From: Cyprinodon diabolis
Lineage: Eukaryota; Chordata; Actinopteri; Cyprinodontiformes; Cyprinodontidae
Direction: 5' to 3'
NCBI GenBank assembly: GCA_030533445.1
Contig: CM060070.1
Location: forward strand, 21,766,001 to 21,830,000
Length of the DNA stretch: 64,000 nt
The translations under genes and the position numbers were made by a program. Below, piece after piece: positions 32,745 through 46,747 of the stretch. Under the pieces are notes generated by a model. It did not search any database. It was given only the letters and a program-made list of their open reading frames with translations, and was not told the DNA's origin. Position 1 is the first letter of the stretch; the number at the start of each line of letters is the position of its first letter.

Positions 32745-35700
32745 CTATTTCTTTTTAGAAGTGGAGCCAGAGTGGGACGATCCAGACGAATGGCCACTGC
32801 GTCTGAAATCACACAAACATCATGGGAAGAACAACAAGGTCAGCAGAGTCAGCCTTTGGTAATTTATGTATACTTCAAACAAATAAAATAAAAATCATCA
32901 CACAATGGCAAAAAATGGGCATAAATTTGTAAATCTGATCTCCGATAAGCGATCCTTTAGAGGTCTAATTATAATTAGTGCCACTGTGGTATTCCACAGA
33001 AACCCAAACCTTTCGGACGAACGTGATCTAGAGCGTCTTCGTTTTCTTCCTCCAGATGAAGACCTGGAGCGACTGCGCTTCCGTGTCCTCTCGGGTGAGG
33101 AGGATGGCGTGCGGGACCTCTTGTGGGGAGAGGAGCCCTTCCCAGACCTGGAGCTCGATCTTTTGGAGGAATACACCAAGCACTATGGTCAGTACAACTG
33201 AAACAGGCTCTCACAAGTGGGACTATTTATCAGACTTCTCTGCTTCAAGAGCACATATAGTGCATCCATCCCAACTATACTCTTCATGCTTTGTTACAAC
33301 CACAAACTTCCAGGTATTTTTCATTGTAATTTTAGGCAGCAGCCAGACACAAAGTCAGTCCCTTGTAAAAGGGGAACCTTGACTTTGTAAAAAAAAAAAA
33401 CAACGCAGTGGCACAGGCAGTATGTTTAGGATTCCTGTTTTAATTGATGTGCCACCTTTCAATCAATCCAGGCACGTCAGTGATCCCTTTTTGTACTGAA
33501 ATTAAAATGTCTTCCCCTGAAGGAGCGATCTACAACAACCTGTCAGAATTCTGCATCAGGAAAGCATAATACACATGGGAATCTTGCTTATTAAAAAAAA
33601 AAAAAAACTCTTCTAAAAGGCTCAAATTTGCCAACGCAGACATGTTTACCCCAGAGTATTTAGACGGTAAAGCACACAATTCTATTTCTACAACCAAATA
33701 GCAGTAAATGATGGACAAAAAGCCTGCAGCAGACCTCATGAGGAGCCAAACAACAACAATAAAAAGGAGATAACAGTTGTTCATCTTTTCAAAGGTCACT
33801 GATGCATCTTTTGTTTTGTCATGATTACATTGTTTGCTAATGTTTAGCATGGAAATGGTGTGCTATTCCTAAAGTAAAAAGCTGACCCACCCCCTGAAAA
33901 AATATAACAAAAAATAAAAGCACAGTCCAACACATGCATCTCAAATGTGAGACACAATACGAACATACATTGTGGATTAACCGATCTATCTTCAAGCATC
34001 ACACGACAACAATCACCAAGACTTCCTTCTATAATGCGGTTTTACTGGCTTTGGTTATTAACACGAACGTGACAGTGACTGGTGCTGCGTAAAGTCCACA
34101 CTCACCACATCAGCAGTTGCCAGATGTCACTGACTCACGTTTCCAGCCCCAAATTGTTCATAAACCGCCTGGAAATACGAAATCTCACCCAATTTAAACC
34201 AAAGTCTATTGACCTCTAAGGCCATAAATCATAAATTTAAAAGAAATTTTTTTTACCCATAGACGTCCCATCCATAACGGCCAGACTGGGAAACATAGAT
34301 GCAACACCCCATCATGCACCGCAACATATTTTTACAAAATATTCAAACATAAATTCGCCAATTATGAAGGGAACATTGTAGTTTGGTTCAAAAGAAAGCA
34401 TTTTAGCTTTATTATAATTTTGTTTGTTGCAGGGATTTTACAGTTTAAAGAAACAGGATTTTACATTTTGAAGAAATTGAAAATTACACCTTATGCCAAC
34501 CGTCACAAGGGTGTGCATGACAACGAAGGGCTATATATATATATTTATATATATACATTTCACACATCATTTTAATAGTTAACATTGTATTACTTCTTGA
34601 GCTCCTTCAGTTATTTACTGTCACAGGAAGGTGCTGTGGCTGGAGAGTAAGTATTGGGGCCAGTATGATTTAAGGAGGGCCAGCCCTTGCATGATGATAT
34701 TAGGACCGGCACATTGGGCAAATGCCCGGTATCACAGATTACCATTCCAAGCCTGTTTGTGATAACGTTTCAGATTTTCACCCTCTCATTTATCTAGCTA
34801 CAACATTCACTGACCTGCTCTTACAATTTCAGAAGACATCTGACACAACTTAACCAAGAGCCAGCCTGACCGCGTCCCCCCTTAATCTTCCTATGCCTAT
34901 GGAAAGCATGGCTTCAATGTTGCTTAGTCTGATGCTGCCATGAAACTTTATAAATATATTTCGCTTAAGGTTTAATGATCCTGCAAAAAGGCTTATTAAA
35001 TGCCTTAGGTAATGTTGGGGTTCTCTACGTCTCTACACTAGGGCTGCAACAACGAATCGATAAAATCGAGAAAAATCGACTTTTAAAACCGTTGGCAATG
35101 AATTTCGTCATCGATTAGTTGTGTCGCGCGATTAATGCGTCATCTGCCGCCGTCGTCATTGCCGTGGGGCGCCTCCCCCATCCCAACCCCGTTCTCCCGC
35201 TCCCGCAGGAGTCCCTCTCAGCGCTGCAGTCAGAGCCGCAGGATGTTACCCTCAGCGTCCAGACTGCAAATGAAGCGCGCATGCGCCGGGATTGACGGCG
35301 CAAATTGATCACAATAATTAAAATAGCCTGCGCTTTGTAAAGCGAAAAAAGTCGTAACATGCAACTTTTTTAAAAACAAATTAAATGGCACGGAAGCACC
35401 ACTGTTATGATGCAGCACCTGAAAAGAAAACACGTTGGAGCCTTCGATGGCAGTGAGGGAGCTGATCAGCAGGGTGAGCGACCGTGTTTGTTTCGTTTTA
35501 AAGTGGGGAAACGTAACGTTAGTTTCTCAGGTAGCTCATCTGATGCTTTCCTTACTGTGTTAGTAGGTTACAGACAGTGATAAGGTTGGCTACTTATTTT
35601 ACTTTTAATTTCATTTGAATTAGCCTAAGCAGCATTTATATTTTCTTTATAAATAAATTAACTTGCAAATTATGAGGGCAAGGCTTTTAAAGTTTAAATC

Positions 35701-38700
35701 TTCTGGCAAAGATAAAGTAAAGAAGATCCTGCAATTTATGGAAGTAAAGCAGAATAAAATCCAGCAAGATCAGTAGTATGTCAATTAATTATATGCCACA
35801 TTCCCATGTAAATATCTGTCTTTGGAGGATGTGTTTTTTAGCACCACTAGTTCTCTCATTTTTATTCCAAATACAATTTATAATTTGAATCACAGGGCTA
35901 TTTTTATCTCTATGGTTAAGTATTTTCTCAAGTAGCATCTTTAACTGCTATACTTTCCTGTCTTAAAAGGCAGAACTCTTCTAGTCTAAAAAAAAACACA
36001 TTTGTTGAAATGGGGGGACCTATTAAAAACCAAGCAAAAACCTTTTAAAAACAAAAATGTCTTTTTGCACCTTATGAAACAAAGTACCCTGTATTTTGTG
36101 GGTGTACAGCTACATTTCTCATGTAAGTTTGCATAGTTTTAACACAAACATTTATTTTTCATATTGCACCAGTACAGTTAATGAGCAACCTCTACTTGTG
36201 TGCTTGTTTGTTCTGTCTAAAATCTTTATTTTGGAATAAAGAGGTTAATATAAAAAATGTTTTTTCTCCGATTCATCGATTAATCGAAAAAATAATCGGC
36301 CTGATTCATCGATTTTTAAAATAATCGTTGGTTGCAGCCCTACTCTACACCTTTACTTTTCAGATCTTTGCTTGTGGAGTCATCTTGCAGCTGGCATTAA
36401 GACAAACATATGCCGCACTCTCAAATCTGCATGATTTCCTACAGGATCCATCCTACAGTACTTTTTGACCTACAGTAAAAGCACAAAATCAACTTGAAAC
36501 TGACCCTTTTCCTCCACCTGATAAGAGCAACCCTACAGCATCATGCCTACATAGCTACAGTCTGTTAACGATGGAAATATTTCTGTAGTTTCCTTTAATG
36601 CATATTTTCAGCTTTTTCAAAAGAAAAAAACAAATAAAAATAATATGCTGTAAACTATATATTAAAAGATTCAATTCCAACAGTTTGACGAACTCCATTT
36701 AATATTGAAAACATTTGGAATGGCATGAAAGAAGAAAACAAGTGCAGGCACTATTAAAAAGTTTTCTGTTTGTTGAAACATCTGAACAGCATAGATCATA
36801 TTGGGTCTACCTCACAAAGATCTATGACTTTGTGCTGGCCCATAACAAAATAATCCCAGTAAAACATTTACGTTTATGGTTGTAACATGACATGGCAAAA
36901 AGTTTAGAAGGTGTGAATATTTTGGCAATGCACTGCAACTGTAAAATTAGCAGTGCTGTTGATTACCAGATGCCTTTTTGCTTACTGACTACAAGCTAAT
37001 TAGTAACTAGACATCACTCTGGGGAGGTTTGATAAACAGCCCACATGTTGATATGGACATTTGGGCCAAAGGAGACATAAATACAACAAAACTAACCAAA
37101 CCAGATAACATTTAAATAAAAAGTTAATCTCTTCTCACTTTTTTCAACTTTCAATCCTTTGTCTATTTTGTATCTTGTTGACAATTTAAAATAATTTAGT
37201 AGTCCTTTAAAATGTTTATTTGTCATGTACCTGGCATTTGTGATTCTGACATATATCATACATCAGCTGAGAGAACAAAGTGAAATCTTATAAAACTTCT
37301 CTTTGGTAGTAAGGCTGTTCTGGAACATTCTAACCACACATACGCTCTCTCTCTCTAAAGGGAGAGAGTGCATGTCACCTCATTCACCTGGAGCGAGATC
37401 TCGAACGAGATCCAGATCTGGAACTGGAAGAACTTCTAGAACGGGACCTGAAAGACAGACAAAGCAAAAAAACCTTTCCAATATTTTTTAAACTTAGAAG
37501 ATAATATAGGACTTTATTGATGTCACAACAGAGAAATTCAATTGTTACATCAGCTCTAGTAAAAGGTGAAAAACTACAATACTTCAATATTTAATGCAAC
37601 TTAATCCTATTTAAAGTAAAGTACTATAGAGAGAAAGAAAGCTACCTCATGAATTGTTAATTTAAAATGAATTGTGAATATAAATCTACAGAAAGCCCTT
37701 GAACTGATGAAAAATTATTTTTCTGAGTCACACATATTTGGAAGTGGCTACTAATAGAGAGCTGCCTACACACACACCCTTTGTTGCTAATGGGAAGGGG
37801 ATGAAAATAAAAAGGGAGAAACAACATATCATTTAAAGGAAATTGTTTGATGCTGTTCATTTATTCAAATCAAAAGGTAGGTTGAGCTGATACTGACATT
37901 TTGCCTGGAGTTACCCTTGACCTGTACCCTTTTACCTGGACCTCGACCGAGAGCTGGAGCTAGAAGAGCGCGAGGAAGAGCGTGAAGAGCCAGATTGGCT
38001 GCCGCTCTTCTTGGCTGGCTTTTCTTCCTCATCACTGGCAATGAGATCATACTTTGACAGATCCCCATCTTCATCATCCTCATCGTCCTGCGAATACATG
38101 ACTTTAATATCGGCTATTTCTGCATACAAGAAGTTATTAGAACTTCTAATCAACGGGCTTACATCAAGCTTGTATTTAGACAGGTCACCATCTTCGTCAT
38201 CATCTTCCTCCTCTTCTTCCTCCTCCTCCTCCGGATCATCTTTTGGTACTTCTTTCTTTTCAGGTTCTTTTGCTGAACTTGAGCTGTTGCTCTTTCCACG
38301 ATATTTTTTCTTTTTTCGACCAAACTGCAGGATATGGAAATAAAATCCTCTTAAGAAAAATCCCACACTAAATCCAATTTATCTAATTCAAAATAAGACT
38401 AATAAGAAAAAAAATATATACAAAAGAAATGGCATGATAATCTCCAAGTTTAAGCTAGAACTCACCTCATCATATTCCCCATCAGATTCCTCCCGTTCTA
38501 TGTATTCCACATTTTCCCTTTCATTGAAACCTCCACCATAACCTGTCAATAAATACAGAGATTAATTAATCTTAGCCCACAATATGCAACCCTGCTAGAG
38601 TATTCTCACGTTTGTCACATTACAGCAATAGTCTTTAATGCAAGTTGCAGGTTCTGTAAAACAAAATGAGCTCAAAGTAGAAGGAAACGACCCAAGATTT

Positions 38701-41165
38701 GCTATATTTGGAACAGGACTTTAATCATCCACATCATTTTGGGTAATCCTCGCCTATTTTGCATACCTAAATGGAAAAGCAAATAACTTAGGAACTGTAA
38801 GCCCAACACCCTCTGGTTTTGGTGACAGAACACAGACCAAGCTGCATCAGTTCAAACATAACTCAAAGTTGTTTTTTTTAATTCTCAGAAATGATATGTC
38901 TTTCTTGAACAGCAGTAATTTAAGACATTGTTGAGAAAAGGTAGATCTCATTGTATTAAATGTGTTCTACATCATGTCAACCACAAATGCAGAAAATTTC
39001 AGACATCTAGCTATAACAGTTCCAGAGCTGTGGGGTTTTGAGCTTTTGGTGTCAGCTTGGAGCGGCAATGGCTCCACCCACTGGTGTCTGTGTTTCTAAC
39101 ATAAACCTTTAATGCGGTACCCCTTTAAATATTCTACACACATTTAGGCTTGTTTGAAAGCTTATTTCATTGGCTACAAAGCCCAAGACCCCAGATGGTC
39201 TTATCCAATAACAACAGAGATTAAAATGTCAATCATATCGTGCGTCACTGGCTGACAGGAAGTGAATCGGAGGTGAGACTTTGGGGACTATATCTCACTC
39301 AAATCATTTTATAAAAATATGCAGACACTGGTGTGAAGAAGGTGATGTAAAGAACCATACCAAACATCACGAGATAACAACTGAGGAAATTAGTATTAGA
39401 AGTAAATATTAGCAAGATGCTGAGAATAAGCTATGACCACCTTTATGATGTCAGCAACCGGGCGTTAGCGGCAATTTTCTCATCATGGAATATTTTTATT
39501 ACTAATATGCTGGATTACTTTTTATCTATGGACCCTTATGGACGAATGGAGTATAAACAATTGAAGATTGGATTTATAAAACGGCTTCTGGATGCCTTCA
39601 AAGGTATGTAGCTGTGGCTGCTTTGTTTACATTTTGACATACTGCTATATCTGTTTTAATCGCACTTTGGTGTGTCCATAAAATGATCTTAGTGGTTGAA
39701 TTGTGGAGAATCTAAGCTTTCCAATGATGTCTAACATGTCTATATTGGTAAAAATGTTACCAGTGGAATTTTATGCATTGTGAGTTATTACCCCACTTAA
39801 CACCACTTTGAGAGATTAAAACTGACATTTCTGTAGGTTCCTCATCGATTCAGGCTGCACAAAAGGCTTCACTGCAAAGAGCTAGAATTCACTTGGATGT
39901 GCAAGTCTAACAGAAACCCTAGAGTAAAGCAAAAATTTTGCTCTACAAAGTGATGTGATGGGAGATTGGGATGTGCGTCAACCATCTAATGAGAGAAAAA
40001 GCTTGAAAACCATGTATCCCTTTCCTTCCACTTCAAATCAATTAGCTTCATTGTTTTTATCCATTATGTGAAATCTCAGATGAAATAACTTATTGCTGTA
40101 ATATGACAACAAAAAGAGAAACTCTAGCGGGTATGAGTACATTGGTATATATAAAGCTAATCCTGAACTAAAAAATGCATCCGAACCTGTTCTTTCCTCA
40201 AGCTTGGTATACTTTGGAGTGTTGCACATGTTGCACTCTGAACGCCTTGCCCAGTTCACATTGCCACATCTTTAGTCAAAATGGGGAAAAATAAACACAA
40301 GTTAAACACAATAATATTAACATGCACTTTGAAAACAAACGGTTCAAATTACGCTCATACGTTTTGCACTGCCAATCATTTGCACTGAAGAGGCCTCTGC
40401 TCTTCTCAGCAAGAGTTTTCCCAATTTCTGTTCCTCCTGCTTTCATCATCTTGGCCTCTGTGGATTTTTCTGTTGACACAAAAACACCAACTTCATTAAA
40501 TAGCAACAACATCATTATTATAGCTGATCGAAGCGTTACCTCTTCCACATCTGTTGCAGCTTGTTCTTCTTGCGAAGTTTACATTACCACACCTGGAAAA
40601 AATATATTTATATAGTAAATTCGCCACTCAATGCACAGGATCGTGCAGATTAAGCTAGCAGCCTTAGTTTAGAAACACCACCAAAGGGCTTGGCTCTGAC
40701 ATCTGCACCCGTCGATCACATTTAAACCGAGTTTGCTGGAAACATGACACTCTGAACAGGCATGCAAACTATCAACATGTGAGCAACCCCCACACCAGTG
40801 CGTGAATAAGCTTATAGCCACGCAAGCTAACAACTGCTAATATCCTAATTTGATAGCTCGAGATGGGCACTTTTATTGTACAACAAATCTTTCCCCCTTA
40901 TTCAAACGTCCAACTAATCTATAAGTCTATCATATGTCAAGTTTACATGATGATTGAATAAACAAAATAACGATTGTTTTATTTGTTAGCATAAGCTACA
41001 TGCTAGTAGGCCTCAGGCTAACTCAAGTCACGCTGAGACAGAAATGAATAATTCCTGGTAAATTAGAGCCTCTAAGTTGTTCATTTGTTTTTTTTAACGC
41101 CAGTCTTACTTTTTATCGGGACAAATCCAGTCCCCGTCGCTGACTCGAAAACTCTTTCCTGACAT
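32745..41165 (-). CDS. zranb2: Zinc-finger Ran-binding domain protein 2, copy B
   Basis: The second complete zranb2, with the exon structure of copy A: 41165-41110, 40592-40540, 40469-40361, 40269-40187, 38542-38466, 38324-38163, 38087-37936, 37447-37388, 33159-33010 and 32802-32745. It encodes 319 residues with no stop or frameshift. Compared with copy A the protein differs at seven places: S39 for T, R61 for K, A66 for K, N67 for Y, S254 for P, R267 for L and T315 for S. At 61, 66 and 67 copy B carries what I recall as the vertebrate residues (SRGLFSANDWQCK), so its second finger is the conservative one. All eight cysteines of the two fingers are present. A possible poly(A) signal (AATAAA on the minus strand) lies near 32519. 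It keeps its natural upstream flank. The exon 9 acceptor carries the same uncertainty as in copy A. Confidence 0.94.
34555..34732. other. Copy-B-only block in intron 8
   Basis: This stretch replaces the Tc1-plus-microsatellite region of unit A. It ends with GGCAAATGCCCGGTA just before shared sequence resumes at TCACAGATTACC. It is probably ancestral intron lost from unit A, or a small insertion. It has no coding content. Confidence 0.4.
35039..36342. mobile_element. Non-autonomous hAT element in intron 8 of copy B
   Basis: The 12-bp termini TAGGGCTGCAAC and GTTGCAGCCCTA are exact inverses, flanked by an 8-bp duplication CTCTACAC (35031-35038 and 36343-36350). Subterminal ATCGATTAATCG-like repeats are present at both ends. 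There is no transposase frame. Unit A is uninserted at the matching place (about 19827) but differs there by a small indel. Confidence 0.93.
39417..39611 (+). other. Antisense 64-codon frame in zranb2 intron 4, copy B
   Basis: Counterpart of 22934-23128, open over its whole length with three amino-acid changes (Y for S, D for K, M for I). I do not recognise the family. Confidence 0.25.
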
Positions 41166-41314
41166 TTTTGTGCCTTTTGACTCAATCACAGTGAACAGAA
41201 TTGACGTTCACGCGGCGCAGTAAGAGCTGCACAGCGGCTAGTCGAGTCAACGCCTCCCTCCAACTGCTGCCTTCACGTCCTCTCCCGGAAATTGTACATC
41301 TCTACACTTTTCCT
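41166..41314 (-). promoter_or_regulatory. 5' flank / promoter of zranb2 copy B
   Basis: The same GC-richer, TATA-less segment as in copy A, with CCGGAA at 41285-41290. Here it continues into unique upstream DNA, so this copy keeps its original flank. Promoter function is inferred from position. Confidence 0.45.
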
Positions 41315-42231
41315 AAAGTTGTTGCAACTTTAAAAAAATAAAAAACAATTTAACGTCTTTGTAAAGTCTGAATCATTCCTACCAGTTTGTGAATGTAGAT
41401 GATCATCCTTGATCCTGTCTATACTGAAGAAATTGAAAAAAAACTTCTATTCGTATAACATTTCTGAAAACATGTGAATGTTACATTCCCAAAACGATCG
41501 ATGGTTTAAACATTTTACCACAGTGGCTTCATTTTGGCCTTATTCTTTGTTCACTTATATATTACATGCTCCACTCTGTCCTTAATCAGTAAACTTAGGA
41601 TATTTATATAAAACACGTTAATCAAATCTAACATTTTTATTATAATTTCTAACCAGGAAATTTGTCATGTTAACATTTGTTTTATCAAACACGGACAAGC
41701 CATGTTATAAGTGGCTATATTATAATTGTGTAGGTTTTTCAGAACTTTTAGATGGTCAATTACAGAGTTATTAAGCTTGAAAATAAAGCAGTGAGTCACC
41801 AGGTTACAGTAGCGCCTTTTGATAATATTTTTCTAGTCATGAATTATGATATTTTAGACCCTTGCATGTGTTAAAATGTTATAACTATCCTTTATGTTTT
41901 TTTTTTTTTTTTTTTTGTTTGTTTTGTTTTTCCAGTTTTTATGCATCATAAAATATTTTTGCTATATCAGTGATGGCCGTTAGATGGCGATCAACACCAA
42001 CACAAAAACAGTCATTCACACAGAGCCCTTCCTGGTTTGGCTTTGACCGTTTAATAAAAATGAATTGTTCATCCTTATCAAGCAAGTGTAAAGGTTATGG
42101 TGAAAAAAAAAAGTTACATCAAATAGATTTTTCTGTCTTTGTGTGTACATGTGCACTTGTCTAATCAGCATATGTAATTATTCAATAGATGTAAACTCTT
42201 CTGATCTTTTTTCCAAATGAAGAGGGGATTA
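41315..42231. other. Upstream DNA of zranb2 copy B, no gene seen
   Basis: AT-rich sequence with a T-run at 41899-41918. I see no recognisable coding frame or bounded repeat. Confidence 0.45.
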
Positions 42232-42720
42232 TTTCAATTCAATTCAGTTTATTTATATAGTGCCAATTCACAACACATGTCATATCAAGGTACTTTACAG
42301 TTCACCAGATTATACAGTCAAATTGATTCAGCTTTCTATCTAAGGAAAACCAGTTGATTGCATTGACTCATTGATTCAAATGCAATCCCTCACACTAAGC
42401 ATACTTGTGGCGACAGTGGAGAGGAAAAACTCCCTTTTAACAGGAAGAAACCTCCAGCAGAACCAGGCAAAGTGTGAGCGACCATCTGCAGAGGTCGACT
42501 GGGGTTCAAGGAGACAGAAGCAGAGATACAAAAGCAGTTGTGAAAGGCGGCCCCGTCCAGGAAACACACAGCCAGGCGGACAAGCTCCAAGCCAACTCTC
42601 ATGTCAGAGGATGAAGAGAGCACATCCAGCCAGTCACAGTCAGAGAAACAGGACTACACTGGAAAACAGGCCGTTCTCCAACATCTATAAACAAGGTTGT
42701 TTATGGCAGCAGCACAGCTG
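42232..42720 (+). repeat. Common teleost interspersed repeat, copy 1
   Basis: Starts TTCAATTCAGTTTATTTATATAG and continues CTATCTAAGGAAAACCAGTTG and GCGACAGTGGAGAGGAAAAAC. Related copies are at 62466-62615 (same strand, continuing after a hAT at 63957) and 55590-56110 (opposite strand). This wording recurs throughout teleost genomes; its class is not clear to me. The 116-codon frame at 42371 is repeat sequence. Confidence 0.65.
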
Positions 42721-43270
42721 ATAATTATTTCAGTTTATGCAGAACACTATTATTTATTCTTCTGGCACTAAGACTTCAATATATGTCATTTGACTTGAGG
42801 GTCAGGAATTCTAAATGTGTACTTATAAAAAATAAGTGGATGCCAATTTATTGCTGAGCGCTTTTTTTTTTCCTTGACTGGTTCTTTAGTAGTCCTGATA
42901 GTTTAACAATGGTGACACCTAGAATAATCCAAAACCAAAATTGCCCTGTTGATGGATGATTAGTGATATTCAAGTCACTTGTTGTAGCTAATCTTTACAT
43001 GTTATTACTTTTCAAGCAAAGTATTCACTGTGTTTAGTTGGTTTTCAGTATTTCCTTGATTATATCTGTCAAATAAAGATAAGCTTAAAGCATTGAGCAT
43101 GGAGGAAAAACCTTGTGTGGTTGTCAAATGGTGCCCATGAAAATCACTGATAAGAAATTTAGCCTCTTGGAAAGCAGATGATATAAATCTATGCTTTGTG
43201 CTTTCATAGGACATACTAAGGTAAATAAAATACATTATTGTCATCCCCAAGATGGAAAGATGGAATCATT

Positions 43271-43337
<67 letters not shown>

Positions 43338-46300
43338 CTGTGAAACATAATAGCTGATCATGACTTTGCTGCATATCAGAGTAGTTACCAAGCAGAGAGT
43401 TGCAGAACATATGGTACAGAATGAGAAATGCGGCCAATAGAGGTGAAAGAAGGGCTAGAGTTATTACTATCTGTCAGAAGATAACATTTAACAACTGCTA
43501 GAGTTTAGATCTCAAGCTGTTTCAAAACCATTTTCGTCTACCCTCTCGGTCCAAGATCAAAGACCCTGGGAGGTTACTGTCACAGCTGGTGTGTGACCCT
43601 GATGCCTTGCCAGCAGCCATTTTAATATTTAAGTTTGGTTTGTTTTTTGTTTAGGTTGCTTTCTTTTGCTCTCAGTTTCTTTTACTCATTTTAACTAAGG
43701 GTGGGATAAAACCGCTAAGGTCCACCCCTCAAGATTTGGACGAGATAGGTTTATTTGATTTAGTCCTTTAGAGATGAACTAAATATGATTTATTTTAATC
43801 ATACATGCATTTTTTAATCAGTATATATCTGGTTAGGGAGACATGTAAATGATTCATGAATTCCACCTACATTTATCAGGACTAAGGGCCAGCAGAGATA
43901 AGCTTCCAGGGGTGAGAGAGGCATGTTCTTTTTTTCTTTCCAATCTTGGTGAAAAGGAAATTATTCTTAGACCTTTATCAGTATGATTCACAATACAAAC
44001 AAGGAGCCAATGAATTTCATATTTTGAAATGCCACAGTGCTGGTTCGAGATCAGTGTGTATGTTTCTTTTTAATATTTAATATGGATTATAAATAACAGG
44101 TGATAAAAAGCTAGATAACCAACATAGCAACCCAGTGATTATCATGGGGTTTACTGAGGCTTGCAAAAGCATTTTAAAACTGTCATTTTTTCATAAGCCT
44201 TGATGCTGCTTCAACATGCTTCAATGTGTTTGATTAGAATCTTATGTGATAGACTGATACTAAGTTGTTTATAATTATGGCTAATTCTCTTAAGTCAGTT
44301 GTGTGCTGAAACTCTGCTGCTTGAATTACTACTACAAGTTATAATGGGGTATTTCTTTATTTTTCTCAACCAGAGATATACAGTATGTATGCCTTTTTCT
44401 TTCCAAAACAGGTCATTATGAATCAGATTGCATTGAGAATAGCCAAAAACATACATTTTATAACTTGTGCCACAAATTCCAATTTTCTCGATTTAAGTTT
44501 GGATTTAAAGAGACATTATGTAAATTTTTTACTTAAAATATCTTTAAAATAGCATTTTTATCAGACCCTTTATGGCTAAAATATTGTTTTATGAGTACAG
44601 TGTCACCTCAGTAGTTCAGCGCTGATGCATTTATAACTCAGAACTTTAGGTTGGAAGTTCTTGCGCTGTTTGTCAAGCGTCCATGTTAATGGGTATACAT
44701 AGCAAACAATGAAAGCATTATATTCAAGATGTATTTTGTGGATACTCAAAAAGCGACCTGCATCCAACTCAACTCAGACCCCAACAAAAACTCCACCTAA
44801 GGTGAAAAAAATTCTGGTTAAGTATAAGGACAAGCTACAAGAACATGAAGAGTGTTGCAGTTCAGGTGGCAGTATCTTTAGAAAACTCAATAAACCCTTT
44901 TTGAATGTGCTTTGATCTAAACCAGAATTTTAAAACTCCAGTCCTCAAGTCCTATGTACTGCACCCTCTACATGTATCTGTGTTTTAATACTCCTGAGTC
45001 CAATAATCAGAGCAAATATTTGCAAAGATCCTCAGAGAGCTCCTATATTGCCCTAATTTTTCCTCCCAAGAAGTGCTAATGATTCAGATATTTGTTGAGA
45101 GTCACTTAAAACAAGACAGTAGCAGATCTTTTTGTCATAGTTGCAAGTGGTTGATCACATTACTTGGTGTGTGATTTTCCAATACCGTTTTGGTACTAAT
45201 TTTGAATCCATTAACTGTATACCTTACGAACTGAGAAAAGACAAAATATTTGATGAAACATAGTTAAAAATGATAAAAAATTAACAGGGACATAAATCAC
45301 TAGCTGCAACGTTTGCTCTGCACACATAAAATTAAAATCAGTTAATCGTGGTAAATCTAATGCTGTGTATACTGGATCAGCATCATGCATCTGATATCAG
45401 ATCCAGCTAATTAGTCAATGTTGGTGCCGATATAGGATCAGAGTATCCGATCAGTGCATATTGTCAACATAGCTTAAGATTTGCGACTTATGGGCACAAT
45501 AAATAAACAAACTGAACCCCACCCAATTATGTCCTTGTAAAATCAATGGAGAAAGCTTAACTAATTGTGGAATTCAGACATGTGTTAAGAAATGTGTCTC
45601 ATTATAGTTAAATTCAGGCAAACCAGATTGTCACACCAAATCGACATGTTTTACATAGCTTATTTATGTCCTCAATATTATTTGACTTGCTTATGATTAT
45701 GTTTACCCACCACACTGGTCATTTTACAACTTAATCTATTTGATATTAATGTGAACTATACCAGCAGCCCTTTACTGTGATTGGCTAATTGTTTAAGGGA
45801 GTTGTAAATGAAAAAAAAAAAACACAAGAAAAAATGTAACAAAAAAAACATAAAATAAAAACTAAATCAGGAAAACCAAACTGGATAAAGGAAAGCACAT
45901 ATCTGCACAGCTCTGGGATGAGAATAGAGAAGTGTTGAAAGATAAACTGATTTGCGTCTGTGAAGAGACTTTAAGGGTTTTTTTTAAGCAGAGGCATGTT
46001 TTTCTGCCTTTATGCACCAGCCTGGAAAGTGAGAAGCCCTACTTGCCACAGTTAAGTACAGTGAGAACATTGTGCAACCATGGGAATTTACTTACTGTTT
46101 ACTTATACTGACATTGCCATGTACACATTTCATAACACCATGCTAGACTATTCTCTCTTCATTATCAGCAGTCCCAGTGAGCCGCCCTGATCTGTTTTGA
46201 TCTGCACCAGAGCACGAGACAGATTTTCCAAACCCTTAACCATAGGGCTCAGAACCAAGACCCAACCTATTTTACCCACAATTGTCCCAAATTAAAACCC

Positions 46301-46340
46301 TGCTTGGACCAGTGACAAACAAATCACGACTCAACCCCTA
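42721..46340. other. Gene-poor intergenic DNA
   Basis: No coding frame with a recognisable domain. It includes the (TA)n tract at 43274. The 68-codon frame at 44709-44915 shows no family resemblance. Confidence 0.4.
43274..43335. repeat. (TA)n microsatellite, about 62 bp
   Basis: Uninterrupted alternating T and A. Confidence 0.97.
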
Positions 46341-46359
46341 ATCACAATGTATACACAGA

Positions 46360-46747
46360 GTTGTTCATTTTCATTAAGTGCTTTAATTTACAAATTATTT
46401 TACTAGCCTAAGCAGACTACTGTCTTAACAACAGAGCTGCAAGCTGATGCTGAACTGATGCTGTCATACCAGTGCGTATTGTGCTCCAATATGACCAATA
46501 GTAAACAAGCTAATTGCTGAGTGGCCTTCTCTTTCTCTTATAACCCCAAATATACACTTACACCAGCATGCATACATTACATCAATCAAAACTATTGAAA
46601 TAACTTGTTTATGTTTTGTGTAATTAACACTGAATTAAACTTATGGATCGATATTGTAAGAATAAAATTCACAAATTCACTTCTAATGCATGATATTAAT
46701 TTATTTAAAACTATCATAGCTTAAATTAACTTATCCCATCGTCACTG

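Larger units (their letters stand above)
31191..41314. repeat. Segmental duplication, unit B (contains zranb2 copy B)
   Basis: Aligns with 10904-24830. Over exons 1 to 8 the offset between units is exactly 16,483 bp, and over exons 9 and 10 it is 17,969 bp, which shows how few indels fall inside those blocks. Unit B lacks the 660-bp block, both Tc1 elements and the copy A hAT. It has its own hAT in intron 8 and a private block at about 34555-34732. Upstream of 41314 it continues into unique sequence. Confidence 0.93.

Noticed and set aside
42371..42721. 116-codon frame
   Set aside because: It is part of a common fish repeat whose other copies are at 55.6 kb and 62.5 kb.
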